A stretch of 64,000 bases of DNA from Fulvivirga sediminis (GTDB lineage Bacteria > Bacteroidota > Bacteroidia > Cytophagales > Cyclobacteriaceae): the NCBI RefSeq assembly GCF_016757215.1, contig NZ_JAESIY010000005.1, forward strand, positions 124,001 to 188,000, written 5' to 3'. The notes below the pieces were generated by a model. The model was not told the DNA's origin and did no database searches. It saw only the letters and a list, made by a program, of their open reading frames with translations. How positions within the stretch are numbered: the first letter of the stretch is position 1; the number at the start of each line of letters is the position of its first letter. Shown piece by piece: positions 8,901 through 16,137 of this stretch. Both the position numbers and the translations under genes were made by a program.

Positions 8901-8951
8901 AAATATTACCAACTGGTAAAACAGGTGGAAGAAGAGGACGCAAATTTTTAA
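5931..8951 (+). CDS. Large membrane protein with C-terminal TPR repeats, function unknown
   Basis: Protein of 1006 aa. Residues 1 to about 405 hold roughly eleven hydrophobic helices. After the last one (near 385-405), the rest is soluble and made of TPR-like helical pairs, for example HYLNNELTLAEAYYKQGAFFGY at about 420-445 (in part), and a clear one near 500-555 with ALFTLNEGLEKFPEHPLLENN (in part) and LGIVYSKTN. The repeats continue to the C-terminus. The soluble part is predicted to sit on one face of the inner membrane and bind other proteins. No catalytic motif is visible. The gene starts 9 nt after gatC and ends 30 nt before gcvT, so it is embedded in a housekeeping operon. I do not recognise a named family. 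Confidence 0.8.
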   Translation: MQSRLFWKDWPKPLKTLYFILLTLALASVLWFAFNYIIGAEGAIGWETLAKTERVKVLIDSFKLGPFTLNTADDNILFLQSFTSPEIHISVFSYYLLLGITVIGMVIFITIVSDLNNFWFFVGLTIFLAILVNFKLEILLLMGSSDKWGLIIAIICYLPISYYFNRVNNTISFTTRLAVYGIITMALGAGIYFTAEVDQPFLYMAAYSVINPLLVSLLFIIVIAHEIIAGFIYILTKSNSASSKNTVTHFYVISAIYIVNVLLLYLRERHIVEWDIIYLNLFILLTISAILGIWGFQQRTIQFKNILTSEYNGALLFIIMFVCCFCTIAHFAITFNDPAIEIYRDIIVYSHLGFGIIFLIYITSNFIGPLGNNMQVYKVLYAPTQMPYFTFCLAGLIASSAFLFSAGWKTTVNQGYATYYNGIADLHYLNNELTLAEAYYKQGAFFGYNNHKSHFMLATISEKKQDEIQTVVNYKKATAKNPTPQAFANLSSIYSDQDRFFDALFTLNEGLEKFPEHPLLENNLGIVYSKTNIVDTALYYLDKAISAEEAKKATQSNLLALLVKNQIPVNADSLFEDWDIANDLISLNNKLALKNQLREPAQSDYFPSDSVISFLEASVLYNQSFNRLFAQDSLNSAPILALTNNDANASTYEMLSFGLSMNWYKQNNINAAFRKMNWLANNSPYSEGKYFNTLGLWALQQDAPEIAAEHFRWAEDQYSKEATYNKAIALTEASQIPLALETWGQLAESGDQKTKEIAATMLTILNPSQPDFNLLAENQKYLFLRYQLSYRDTTLFNQLVNGLADSNYKGQAILDMSKKLWKKDMEEAAVTYYTMLSGLLISDKSLFESIQWYELKMLAAQGNIRGLSTKINQGIAFDKAHNIERHYYTGLINEASGDTTQARKNYEAIAYMNPFKEEATIAAANFIGTQDKFEAYNILLSAIEINPNSVRLLKAYILQCARVRLTNYAELSLQDLRSLISADAYNRFVNKYYQLVKQVEEEDANF

Positions 8952-8981
8952 AACCGGCCTTTGGCCTTAAAACAAAAACCC

Positions 8982-10064
8982 ATGGATTTAAAAAAAGTAC
9001 AGCTAAACGACATACACGAAAAACTTGGTGCTAAGATGGTGCCATTTGCCGGATATAACATGCCGGTAAGATATACCAAAGACATTGAAGAACACAATAA
9101 GGTGAGAAATAGTGTAGGTATTTTCGATGTATCTCACATGGGTGAATTTATATTAAAAGGCCCTAAAGCTTTGGATTTGATCCAAAGAGTAACCAGTAAT
9201 GATGCCTCTAAAATTGTAATCGGCCAAGCTCAATATTCTTGCCTTCCTAATGAAGATGGTGGTATCGTAGATGATCTTTTGGTTTATAAAATGGCCGAAG
9301 AAGAATACATGGTGGTAGTGAACGCATCTAACATAGAGAAAGACTGGAACTGGATTTCCAAATACAATACTGATGGTGTAGACATGACCAACATTTCTGA
9401 TGACATGTCATTATTTGCCGTACAAGGGCCTAAAGCCACACAGGTTTTACAAAAGCTAACTACCACCGATCTTTCTGCCATCAAATTCTACCATTTCTCA
9501 GTAGGTACTTTTGGTGGAGTTCAAGATGTAATCATGTCAGCTACTGGCTACACCGGAGCTGGTGGTTTTGAGATTTACGTTAAAAATTCAGATGCCGAAA
9601 AAATATGGAATGAAATACTAAAAGCTGGGGAGCCTGAAGGTATTCAACCTATCGGATTAGGCGCTAGAGACACACTACGAATGGAAATGGGCTTTTGTCT
9701 GTATGGTAACGATATAGATGACACTACCTCACCTCTAGAAGCAGGCTTAGGCTGGATCACTAAATTCACAAAAGACTTTACTAACTCTGCTTCTCTGAAA
9801 CAGCAAAAGGAAGAAGGTATCACTAAAAAACTGGTAGGTTTTAAAATGGAAGATAAAGGTATTCCTAGAAAAGACTATGAAATCCATGATGCTGATGGCA
9901 ATGTAATAGGCCGTGTTACTTCTGGCACCATGTCTCCTACGCTGGGTCAAGGCATAGGACTAGGCTATCTTGAAAAAGAGTTTGCTTCACCGGAAACTGA
10001 GATCTTCATTTCGGTAAGAAATAAACCTCTAAAAGCCTTGGTTAAAAAATTGCCTTTAATCTAA
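8982..10064 (+). CDS. gcvT: Glycine cleavage system aminomethyltransferase (T protein)
   Basis: Protein of 360 aa, the normal length for GcvT. Signatures include [11 protein letters not shown] near residue 18, [11 protein letters not shown] near 47, the DDLLVYKM segment, the [11 protein letters not shown] motif near 190, and [20 protein letters not shown] near 226. It takes the aminomethyl group from lipoyl-GcvH to tetrahydrofolate, giving methylene-THF and ammonia. The frame opens with TTG at 8961, but homologues begin at the [12 protein letters not shown] position, so I start at ATG 8982. No glycine riboswitch is visible upstream, and gcvH and gcvP are not in the window. The gene is followed by comB after 10 nt. 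Confidence 0.95.
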   Translation: MDLKKVQLNDIHEKLGAKMVPFAGYNMPVRYTKDIEEHNKVRNSVGIFDVSHMGEFILKGPKALDLIQRVTSNDASKIVIGQAQYSCLPNEDGGIVDDLLVYKMAEEEYMVVVNASNIEKDWNWISKYNTDGVDMTNISDDMSLFAVQGPKATQVLQKLTTTDLSAIKFYHFSVGTFGGVQDVIMSATGYTGAGGFEIYVKNSDAEKIWNEILKAGEPEGIQPIGLGARDTLRMEMGFCLYGNDIDDTTSPLEAGLGWITKFTKDFTNSASLKQQKEEGITKKLVGFKMEDKGIPRKDYEIHDADGNVIGRVTSGTMSPTLGQGIGLGYLEKEFASPETEIFISVRNKPLKALVKKLPLI

Positions 10065-10074
10065 AAAACTGTTA

Positions 10075-10782
10075 ATGAAGACTATTGATGTTTGTTTGAG
10101 CCCTGAGCTCATTCATCTATTTGATTTAAAGGGTAAGCTGGTGGTCATCGTAGATATTCTACGAGCCACCTCTTGTATGACTACAGGTATGGCCCATGGA
10201 GTAAAGGCTATTCGCCCTTTTGCTGATCAGGCTGCTTGCCGCGAAATGAAAAAGCAGAATTACTTTTTGGCTGGAGAAAGAAACGGCATCAAAGTGGAAG
10301 ACTTTGATCTGGGCAACTCCCCTTTCGACTATATGCAAGAAGAGGTAAAAGGAAATAAAGTGGCCGTTACTACCACTAATGGCACTGTAGCCATTGAAAA
10401 ATCAGCCGAAGCAGATGAGATAGTAATTGGCTCTTTCTTAAATATAACAGCCGTAGCCGAATACCTAAAAAATCAGGACAAAGATGTTATTGTATTCTGT
10501 GCTGGCTGGAAGGGCAAGGTAAACCTGGAAGACTCACTCTTCGCAGGGGCTTTGGTAGCTAAACTAAAAGATGATTTCGAATCTGCTTGTGATGCCCCGC
10601 TGTTTGCTCAAGCGGCTTTTGAATACACTGAGGCCAGCTTGCTAGAAGCAGTAAAAAACTCATCTCATGCCAAGCGGCTAAATGGCATGAACATTCATGA
10701 AGATATTGAATTCTGCATGAAGCTAGATGAATATAAAGTAGTGCCCGTAATTAGAGATGGAGAAATTACGCTAAGCAACTAA
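10075..10782 (+). CDS. comB: 2-phosphosulfolactate phosphatase family protein (ComB)
   Basis: Protein of 235 aa with the ComB fold: N-terminal VVIVDILRATSCMTTGMAHG, AGERNG at about 66-71, LGNSPFDY, and VAVTTTNGTVAIEKS near 98. In methanogens ComB removes phosphate from 2-phosphosulfolactate to give sulfolactate for coenzyme M. Many bacteria, including Bacteroidota, carry homologues whose role is less clear; a feed into sulfonate metabolism (sulfolactate, cysteate, sulfonolipids) is possible. No comA, comC or capnine synthesis gene is adjacent. The stop codon directly abuts the stop of the convergent mazG-like gene, with no spacer. Confidence 0.88.
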   Translation: MKTIDVCLSPELIHLFDLKGKLVVIVDILRATSCMTTGMAHGVKAIRPFADQAACREMKKQNYFLAGERNGIKVEDFDLGNSPFDYMQEEVKGNKVAVTTTNGTVAIEKSAEADEIVIGSFLNITAVAEYLKNQDKDVIVFCAGWKGKVNLEDSLFAGALVAKLKDDFESACDAPLFAQAAFEYTEASLLEAVKNSSHAKRLNGMNIHEDIEFCMKLDEYKVVPVIRDGEITLSN

Positions 10783-11109
10783 TTACTTTAGCTTCTCATT
10801 GTTTTTATGCCTGTCCTTATCCCGGATAGATTTCTTCTCCAGGTTCTTTTTAAAGGCCTCTGTTAAATCTATTCCGGTTTGATTGGCCAGGCATATCAAT
10901 ACCCATAATACGTCCGCCATTTCATCTCCAAGATCTTTATCTTTATCTGATTCCTTTTCTGACTGCTCCCCGTATCTACGAGCCATTATCCGAGCCACCT
11001 CTCCTACTTCTTCTGTAAGAATAGCCATATTAGTAAGCTCGTTAAAATACCTCACTCCAGTGGTGTTAATCCACTTATCCACTATTTCTTGGGCTTCTTC
11101 TATCGTCAT
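10783..11109 (-). CDS. MazG-like nucleotide pyrophosphohydrolase
   Basis: Protein of 108 aa with the all-alpha NTP pyrophosphatase metal-binding pattern: E33, E34 and E37 in LTEEVGEVAR, then E63 and D66 in LGDEMADVLW. This is the EExxE...ExxD motif of the MazG superfamily. The short single-domain form hydrolyses NTPs or dNTPs to the monophosphate and pyrophosphate and is thought to clean the nucleotide pool. The start overlaps the stop of dtd by 4 nt (ATGA), so the two are coupled. Both are quality-control enzymes. Confidence 0.9.
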   Translation of the reverse strand: MTIEEAQEIVDKWINTTGVRYFNELTNMAILTEEVGEVARIMARRYGEQSEKESDKDKDLGDEMADVLWVLICLANQTGIDLTEAFKKNLEKKSIRDKDRHKNNEKLK

Positions 11110-11558
11110 TTTTTGTCTTTCGAATCAATAATTATGGTCACCGGCCCATCATTTACCAGACTCACCTTCATATCAGCTCCAAACTCACCGGTTTGAATCT
11201 TCTTTCCAAAATCGGCTTCTACCTGAGCAATAAATTTTTTATATAGAGGAATAGCTACATCCGGCTTAGCCGCCCTTATGTAAGAAGGCCTATTCCCTTT
11301 TTTTGTACTGGCATGTAACGTAAACTGACTTATCAATAAAATATCTCCATTAACATCTTGCACACTCTTATTCATAACCTCGTCATCATCATTAAAAATG
11401 CGCATATTGGTTATTTTCTTTGAAAGCCACTGAATATCTTCAGTATCATCAGCATCTTCTATACCTAACAGCACCATCAGTCCTGCACCAATCTCACCTT
11501 TAACTTCGCCTTCTATTTTTACTGAAGATTCTGAAACTCTTTGAACAACTGCAATCAT
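11106..11558 (-). CDS. dtd: D-aminoacyl-tRNA deacylase
   Basis: Protein of 150 aa, standard length for DTD. It begins MIAVVQRVSESSVKI and carries the two signature motifs: SQFTL (near residue 77) and NDGPVTI near the end. These form the cross-subunit site that removes D-amino acids (and glycine from tRNA-Ala) from tRNA. It is the first member of a coupled pair with the mazG-like gene and lies 6 nt after the Rossmann-fold gene, so the three are probably one operon. Confidence 0.96.
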   Translation of the reverse strand: MIAVVQRVSESSVKIEGEVKGEIGAGLMVLLGIEDADDTEDIQWLSKKITNMRIFNDDDEVMNKSVQDVNGDILLISQFTLHASTKKGNRPSYIRAAKPDVAIPLYKKFIAQVEADFGKKIQTGEFGADMKVSLVNDGPVTIIIDSKDKK

Positions 11559-11564
11559 TAAAAA

Positions 11565-12227
11565 CTAATATTTTTGTAATTCTTCTGATTCGTGAATATG
11601 CACTCCTTTGGTTTTATCCTTAGCTAGAGCTAACATAGCCTGAGCCACTTTACTTGATTCTACGGGCTTATATTTCTTCAATGCACCTACAAATGCAAAA
11701 GAAAAAAGCTTAGAGATTACACTAGCAGCAGCTTCTCCTGGCCTTTTCTCTTCTCTATCTCCTAACAGCAAAGACGGTCTAAATATATGAACCGACCTGT
11801 ATTTCATTTTAGCTAAGGCCTCCTCCACTTCACCCTTAATTCTATTGTAGAAAAAAGTAGATTTCTTATCAGCTCCCATTGCTGATATTAGTAAGTACTT
11901 ACTAGCTCCCTGCTTCAAACCTTTTTGAGCTACTTTTAAAGGATAATCAAGGTCTATTTGTTTAAAAGCCTCTTTATTTCCTGCCTTTTTTATCGTAGTG
12001 CCTAAGCAGCAATAAATATCGTTAAAAGCAAGCCCCTCTATGCGCTCATCCACGTTGTCAAAATCGGCAATAACAGTTACTAGCCGATCATTCTTAAATT
12101 CTAACTCATGCCTACTTACAGCATAAACCTTGTAATAATAATGATCTTTTAATAAAATATGAAGTAACTGATTACCGATGAGCCCGGTACTGCCTAAAAC
12201 AAGTGCTGACTTTTTTGTGGAATTCAT
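11565..12227 (-). CDS. NAD(P)-binding Rossmann-fold protein (HTATIP2-like atypical SDR)
   Basis: Protein of 220 aa with the dinucleotide-binding loop GSTGLIG at 12-18 after a first beta strand, and SAMGADKKSTFFYNRIKGEV in the middle (contains the YxxxK-like YNRIK). This fits the atypical short-chain dehydrogenase group that includes HTATIP2/TIP30 and yeast NAD(P)-binding relatives. The substrate is unknown. The gene lies 19 nt after the DUF1232 gene on the same strand, in a chain of short-spaced minus-strand genes (12661 to 10783). Confidence 0.8.
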   Translation of the reverse strand: MNSTKKSALVLGSTGLIGNQLLHILLKDHYYYKVYAVSRHELEFKNDRLVTVIADFDNVDERIEGLAFNDIYCCLGTTIKKAGNKEAFKQIDLDYPLKVAQKGLKQGASKYLLISAMGADKKSTFFYNRIKGEVEEALAKMKYRSVHIFRPSLLLGDREEKRPGEAAASVISKLFSFAFVGALKKYKPVESSKVAQAMLALAKDKTKGVHIHESEELQKY

Positions 12228-12246
12228 CCTTAGTTAACCTTTAAAC

Positions 12247-12660
12247 TCAGCTAATGTTATTTTTCTGCAGATCTTCCCAATCAAGAAACCGATCTATTTC
12301 GTCCTGAATTTTCTTATAAACCCAGAGCATAATACCAAAGTCATCAATCAAACCAGTTACAGGAATAAAATCAGGAATGAGGTCTATAGGCATTACAAAA
12401 TAAATGAGCGCGGCTATGGCCAGCAAAATGCTACTGGTTTGAACATCTCTATAAGCGCCATTAATATAAGCCTTCACCATACGTATGAGAGTAAGAGCAT
12501 TTTGGAGCGGCCTATTGCTTTTATTTTTATCCAGCACATCTTGAATTTTCTCCATAGCTCTTTTCAAAAGATCATTAAGCTTGCCTCTGTTCTGATACAT
12601 ATCAGAAGCCATTTGTTGAGCCTTTCGAAAAAACTTATTATCCTGACCTGTAGTACTCAT
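12247..12660 (-). CDS. DUF1232 (YkvA-like) membrane protein
   Basis: Protein of 137 aa. Residues about 75-125 match the DUF1232 domain: a hydrophobic helix ILLAIAALIYFVMPIDLIPD followed by FIPVTGLIDDFGIML. The PxDLIPDxIP..G..DD motif is the hallmark. The N-terminal half is a charged helical region. The family is membrane-associated and has no settled biochemical role. Its start codon directly follows the stop of the upstream gene (TAAATG), indicating coupling. Confidence 0.85.
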   Translation of the reverse strand: MSTTGQDNKFFRKAQQMASDMYQNRGKLNDLLKRAMEKIQDVLDKNKSNRPLQNALTLIRMVKAYINGAYRDVQTSSILLAIAALIYFVMPIDLIPDFIPVTGLIDDFGIMLWVYKKIQDEIDRFLDWEDLQKNNIS

Positions 12661-13182
12661 TTAAAAAGCCTGTCTAATTTCATTTTTTAAAGCCAAAAGA
12701 GTGGATTGAATTTTATCATCATTCTGATTTACCGATTTCTCAAAAAGCTGTTTAGCAAGATCCAGGTTATCTGCCTCTGGCTTTAGCTCACTCATGGCCT
12801 CGTTAATCATGGTAATTAACCCTTCTTTAGAACTCTTCACCATTTCCCAGACCTCGTCACTCATATATAGCTGCTGAGAAACGTTATGATTATATTCCTC
12901 ACGAATTTCATTAATCATTATCTGCTGAAACTCTCTGGCTGTATACTTACCATTATTTAATCGTAAAATAAGACTATTGAGCGTAATCCTCTCTAAAAAC
13001 AAGCAAACACGCTCATATGCATGCAGTCGGTTAGGCAGTACTGTTTCAATGCTTTTGCCTCTAATTTCCATGCTTTGTTTAGCCAGCTCTTTATCCAAAA
13101 AAGATTTTACTACCAGGTACATAGCGTATAATACTATAGCCGCCGGGATTAATAGTTTAGCAAATTCAATAACTAATTCCAT
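12661..13182 (-). CDS. Membrane-anchored protein of unknown function (DUF7935-like)
   Basis: Protein of 173 aa with one N-terminal membrane helix at about 8-27 (LLIPAAIVLYAMYLVVKSFL) and a soluble, helical, charged remainder, e.g. RLHAYERVCLFLERI near residue 52. It resembles small one-pass proteins that I associate with Bacteroidota genomes; the family label is from memory and unverified. It abuts the DUF1232 gene with no gap, so the pair may act together at the inner membrane. The upstream 163 nt to the divergent IscA-like gene holds both promoters. Confidence 0.7.
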   Translation of the reverse strand: MELVIEFAKLLIPAAIVLYAMYLVVKSFLDKELAKQSMEIRGKSIETVLPNRLHAYERVCLFLERITLNSLILRLNNGKYTAREFQQIMINEIREEYNHNVSQQLYMSDEVWEMVKSSKEGLITMINEAMSELKPEADNLDLAKQLFEKSVNQNDDKIQSTLLALKNEIRQAF

Positions 13183-13311
13183 ATATTTTGTTTGTTCTGT
13201 CTCTAAATTAATGAATTCGATGAGTATACCATCAAAATATTTCCACTACGAAGATATTGAGCTTAGCCGTTATTTAAAAAGTGTGAATTCCGAAATTAAT
13301 TTTTTCTTTTC

Positions 13312-13319
13312 TAAGTTTA
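13312..13319 (+). promoter_or_regulatory. Possible -7 element (TAAGTTTA) upstream of the IscA-like gene
   Basis: One mismatch to TAnnTTTG, 26 nt before ATG 13346. Its place between the frame's early upstream ATGs and the conserved start supports 13346 as the true start. Confidence 0.3.
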
Positions 13320-13345
13320 CAAATAGAAACATAAAAGAGAAATTC

Positions 13346-13663
13346 ATGGATGGATTAGTGCCCGTAACGCTTACCCCAAAAGCAGTGGAGGAAGTGAAAA
13401 ATATCATGACAAACAAGAACATTCCTGAAGGCTATTCATTGAGAATAGGCATAAAAGGAGCCGGAGGATGTGCGGGCTTTACTTATATGCTTGGGTTTGA
13501 TCAAAAAAAAGACAACGACTTAGAATATAAACAAGACGGGATACCTGTACTAGTTCAGAAAAGGGAAACTATGTACCTACTAGGACTCGAGGTAGATTTT
13601 TATGAAGGAGCAGATGCTCGAGGATTCACTTTCGTGAAAACAGGAGAGAATGTACCTCAATAA
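13346..13663 (+). CDS. IscA/HesB-family iron-sulfur assembly protein lacking the C-terminal CGC
   Basis: Protein of 105 aa beginning MDGLVPVTLTPKAVEEVKNI, with the A-type carrier fold: SLRIGIKGAGGCAGFTYMLGF holds the first conserved Cys (C42, in GGC[AS]GF). A-type carriers such as IscA, ErpA and SufA normally end with a CGC motif that gives the other two cluster ligands. Here the end is DARGFTFVKTGENVPQ with no cysteine. It may therefore bind iron or a cluster differently, or have another role. The frame runs further upstream, but family length and the promoter-like element point to ATG 13346. A terminator hairpin overlaps its last codons. Confidence 0.85.
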   Translation: MDGLVPVTLTPKAVEEVKNIMTNKNIPEGYSLRIGIKGAGGCAGFTYMLGFDQKKDNDLEYKQDGIPVLVQKRETMYLLGLEVDFYEGADARGFTFVKTGENVPQ

Positions 13664-13685
13664 CTTTGAAGCTTCTCTCCTTTTT
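13642..13685 (+). terminator. Terminator overlapping the 3' end of the IscA-like gene
   Basis: AGGAGAGAA (13642-13650, in the coding region) pairs with TTCTCTCCT (13673-13681), followed by TTTT. It also ends just before the stop of the convergent folB and may serve both directions. Confidence 0.5.
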
Positions 13686-13689
13686 ACAT

Positions 13690-14046
13690 TTATCGTTTAG
13701 CCTTTAGAGTTACTTTAGACTCTCTACAGTCACCTCCAATAGGTGGGTTAAACTTAGATAAAGATACTTTAACCTTATCCACTGCTTTTATTTCTTTTAT
13801 TACCCGGTCGGTAATCCTTTTTACCACGTGCTCCAATAACTTGGAAGGGATTCCCATCTCTTCCTTCACTATTTTATAGAGTTGCTCGTAGTCTACTGTA
13901 TTATCAAGGTCATCATTTTCAGCCGCTTTTAGGAAAACAGTCTTTACAGCTATGTTTACTTCAAACTGATTTCCTTTTTGTCTTTCCTCATCATAATAAC
14001 CGTGGTATGCCTTAAACTTCAGGCCTTTCAAAGCTACTTTACCCAT
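13690..14046 (-). CDS. folB: Dihydroneopterin aldolase
   Basis: Protein of 118 aa, normal for FolB. It starts MGKVALKGLKFKAYHGYYDEER, with the YHGYYDEER active-site segment (catalytic Tyr/Glu), and has NTVDYEQLYKIVKEEM and KLLEHVVKRI in the middle and VKVSLSKFNPPIGGD near the end. It cleaves dihydroneopterin to hydroxymethyl-dihydropterin in folate synthesis. Its ATG shares a base with the TAA of the DivIVA-like gene (TAATG), so translation of the two is coupled even though their functions differ. Confidence 0.95.
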   Translation of the reverse strand: MGKVALKGLKFKAYHGYYDEERQKGNQFEVNIAVKTVFLKAAENDDLDNTVDYEQLYKIVKEEMGIPSKLLEHVVKRITDRVIKEIKAVDKVKVSLSKFNPPIGGDCRESKVTLKAKR

Positions 14047-15128
14047 TACTCTATATCATCAAAAAAAGATGTACTCTTACTACTCTTTTTTACTGTATTT
14101 TTCTTTACTGTATTCTTTTTTACTTCTTTGGGCTTCACCGGGGCGGATTCCACTACTGGTTCAGGTTTAGGTTCTGGCTTAGGCGCTGGTTTTTCCTCCA
14201 CTACCACTTCTGGCTCAGGCTCCAGATCCTCTTCCGCCTCAAAATGATCTATTTCCTCATCAGGATAGCTTTCATCCTCTTCTTCCAGCTCAGGAGAATA
14301 TTGAGATTGAGATACAGTAACCGGCTCTTCCTCTTCTAGCTCTTCCTCCTCAACCTCCTGCTCTTTCTCTTGGTCCTGCATATATTTCCTTCTATAATCA
14401 TCCTCCATCTTCAGCAAGGCCTCTTTGTCCAGCTTCCGTTCTTCCCTAATAGGACTTTCTTTACTATCTTCTGATTCTGAAGACACATTACCTACTACCT
14501 CAAAAGTAATTTCATTAAGCGTTTCCTTTTCAAATTTAAGGGCACTTTTAGCAGCCTTATCTATTGATTCACGCTTAATGCGTAACATTTCTTCTTCAAT
14601 ATTAAACTTCTTTTTATGGGCTTTCACTCGCTCTACTTTATCTAAGGCTTCAGTAGCAAAAGTCTTAATATCAGATAAAAGATCTTCCTTAGCATTATCA
14701 AGAGTACGGTACATCTGAGCTATGGTTTTCACTTCGGCTTCCATATCCTCAATGGTAGTTCTTGATTTTATTTCAGCCTCCTCCATAATATCTTTAGCTC
14801 GGTTCTTGGCATCATTAAGTAAAGCTTCGGCTTTCATTTGTGCCTCTCTAAGATGTAGCTCGGCAGTTCTATTAGCCTGATCGATCATATTAGCGCCCGT
14901 ATCTTCGGCAGTCTTCAAGGTCTTGAATAGCGAGTTTTCAACTTCCCGAAGCTTCTCCACTTCTTTTTCAGAAGATTCTAATTTTATTTTAAGTTCTTTA
15001 TTTTCATCAACGAGCTTCTCCCATTCTTGTGACATAGTTACTAAAAAAGCAGTAACCTCGTCTTTATCTAAACCTCGAAATGCTTTCTCAAATGTTTTTT
15101 GTCGTATTTCTAAAGGCGTTATTTTCAT
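14046..15128 (-). CDS. DivIVA domain-containing coiled-coil protein with acidic, lysine-ending tail
   Basis: Protein of 360 aa. Residues 1-60 match the DivIVA N-terminal domain (MKITPLEIRQKTFEKAFRG, then LDKDEVTAFLV), which in Firmicutes binds membranes and polar sites. Residues about 30-220 form a long coiled coil. From about 260 the sequence is very rich in Glu, with Pro-Glu-Lys stretches (PKPEPKPEP) and a short repeat KKNTVKKNTVKK, ending in SFFDDIE. The frame opens further upstream at 15212, inside the WD40 gene, but the domain begins at ATG 15128. Likely roles are in cell shape, division or envelope organisation. It is coupled to folB downstream. Confidence 0.85.
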   Translation of the reverse strand: MKITPLEIRQKTFEKAFRGLDKDEVTAFLVTMSQEWEKLVDENKELKIKLESSEKEVEKLREVENSLFKTLKTAEDTGANMIDQANRTAELHLREAQMKAEALLNDAKNRAKDIMEEAEIKSRTTIEDMEAEVKTIAQMYRTLDNAKEDLLSDIKTFATEALDKVERVKAHKKKFNIEEEMLRIKRESIDKAAKSALKFEKETLNEITFEVVGNVSSESEDSKESPIREERKLDKEALLKMEDDYRRKYMQDQEKEQEVEEEELEEEEPVTVSQSQYSPELEEEDESYPDEEIDHFEAEEDLEPEPEVVVEEKPAPKPEPKPEPVVESAPVKPKEVKKNTVKKNTVKKSSKSTSFFDDIE

Positions 15129-15159
15129 AGCATAATTTTGAGTGTAGTTGAACCAACTA

Positions 15160-16077
15160 TTAATTATTAAACTGAATATCCCATACTGATATTGCCCTAT
15201 CATCTCCGGCACTAATCAAAAGGTTATCATACTTAGACCACAATAATTTATTTACAGAAGTTCCATGTCCTGCATGTCTGGCCTTATCTATAACCTTCAA
15301 CAAACGAAAGCTATTATTATCCCAAACTTTTATGGATTTATCCATGCTACAAGTTACAAAATGTTTACCATCAGGACTAAAATCCAAATGATTAATGGCG
15401 TACATGTGAGCCACAATATCCTCTAGCAACAAATATCCTGCTTTACTATCCCATATTTTCAGGTGTGCATCTCTACCCGCGCTCATTAAAAACTGAGTAT
15501 CAGGCGCATACTTTACTGTAAACACTGAGTTATCATGAGCCTTAAACTCATACTTAAGCTCAAAGTCTTCTAAGGAATAGATTCTAATTTTGTTATCACT
15601 ATACCCCACTGCCATCTCACCTAGGGTTTTGTTTATCGCAATAGTTCTGGCGCTGTAATCTGCCGAGGCAATCTTATATACTACTCTTAAGTCACCTGCA
15701 TTGACTATAGTTATTGTACCCTTCTTATCTCCTATAATCAAGAAATCGTGATAAGACTGAATATCAAATATAGCCTCGTCTGTTAGCTTTAAAGAACCTA
15801 TTTCCTTTCTATTTTCCCAGTCTATGATATGAATGCCATCATAGTTATGCCCTACTGCCAGTAAGTTTTTAGATTGCATGTAATGCAAGGCATAAATAGA
15901 ATTAGGTAATTTAGCTATCAGCTGTCCGTTTTCAGAAGCTTCCAGGTTCCAGTACACCACCATACCATCTCCAGCACCTGAAAAGAAAATGTGATCATAT
16001 TGCGTTCTCTCCAGGGTATACACACAATCATTATGTCCGGTAAAGGTTTTGAGTTTGGAAACATTAACTTTGCCCAT
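15160..16077 (-). CDS. WD40 repeat protein
   Basis: Protein of 305 aa made of about seven WD40 blades. Clear repeat ends are KIWDSKAGY, KVWDNNSFR and SVWDIQFNN, with GH/WD pairs such as TFTGHNDCVYTLE at the start and ARHAGHGTSVNKLLWSK late. No signal peptide or membrane segment is present, so it is a cytoplasmic beta-propeller scaffold. It lies 31 nt upstream of the DivIVA-like gene on the same strand and may be co-transcribed with it. Eukaryotic-looking WD40 proteins are common in Cytophagales. No enzymatic domain is fused. Confidence 0.85.
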   Translation of the reverse strand: MGKVNVSKLKTFTGHNDCVYTLERTQYDHIFFSGAGDGMVVYWNLEASENGQLIAKLPNSIYALHYMQSKNLLAVGHNYDGIHIIDWENRKEIGSLKLTDEAIFDIQSYHDFLIIGDKKGTITIVNAGDLRVVYKIASADYSARTIAINKTLGEMAVGYSDNKIRIYSLEDFELKYEFKAHDNSVFTVKYAPDTQFLMSAGRDAHLKIWDSKAGYLLLEDIVAHMYAINHLDFSPDGKHFVTCSMDKSIKVWDNNSFRLLKVIDKARHAGHGTSVNKLLWSKYDNLLISAGDDRAISVWDIQFNN

Positions 16078-16137
16078 GAATAATGATTATTTTACAAAAT
16101 TTTAAAGCAAAGAAGCAAGTTTCCATTCAGTAATCAA

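Noticed and set aside
8953-8970. Small hairpin (GGCC-TTT-GGCC) between the TPR gene and gcvT
   Set aside because: Only 4 bp of stem; too short to be a terminator, and no glycine riboswitch structure is present.
13200-13345. N-terminal extension of the IscA-like frame upstream of ATG 13346
   Set aside because: Family length and the promoter-like element at 13312 fit the shorter start; the extension is not similar to A-type carriers.
14923-15212. Frame extending the DivIVA-like gene upstream into the WD40 gene
   Set aside because: The DivIVA domain starts exactly at ATG 15128; the extension only reads through the end of the WD40 gene in another frame.
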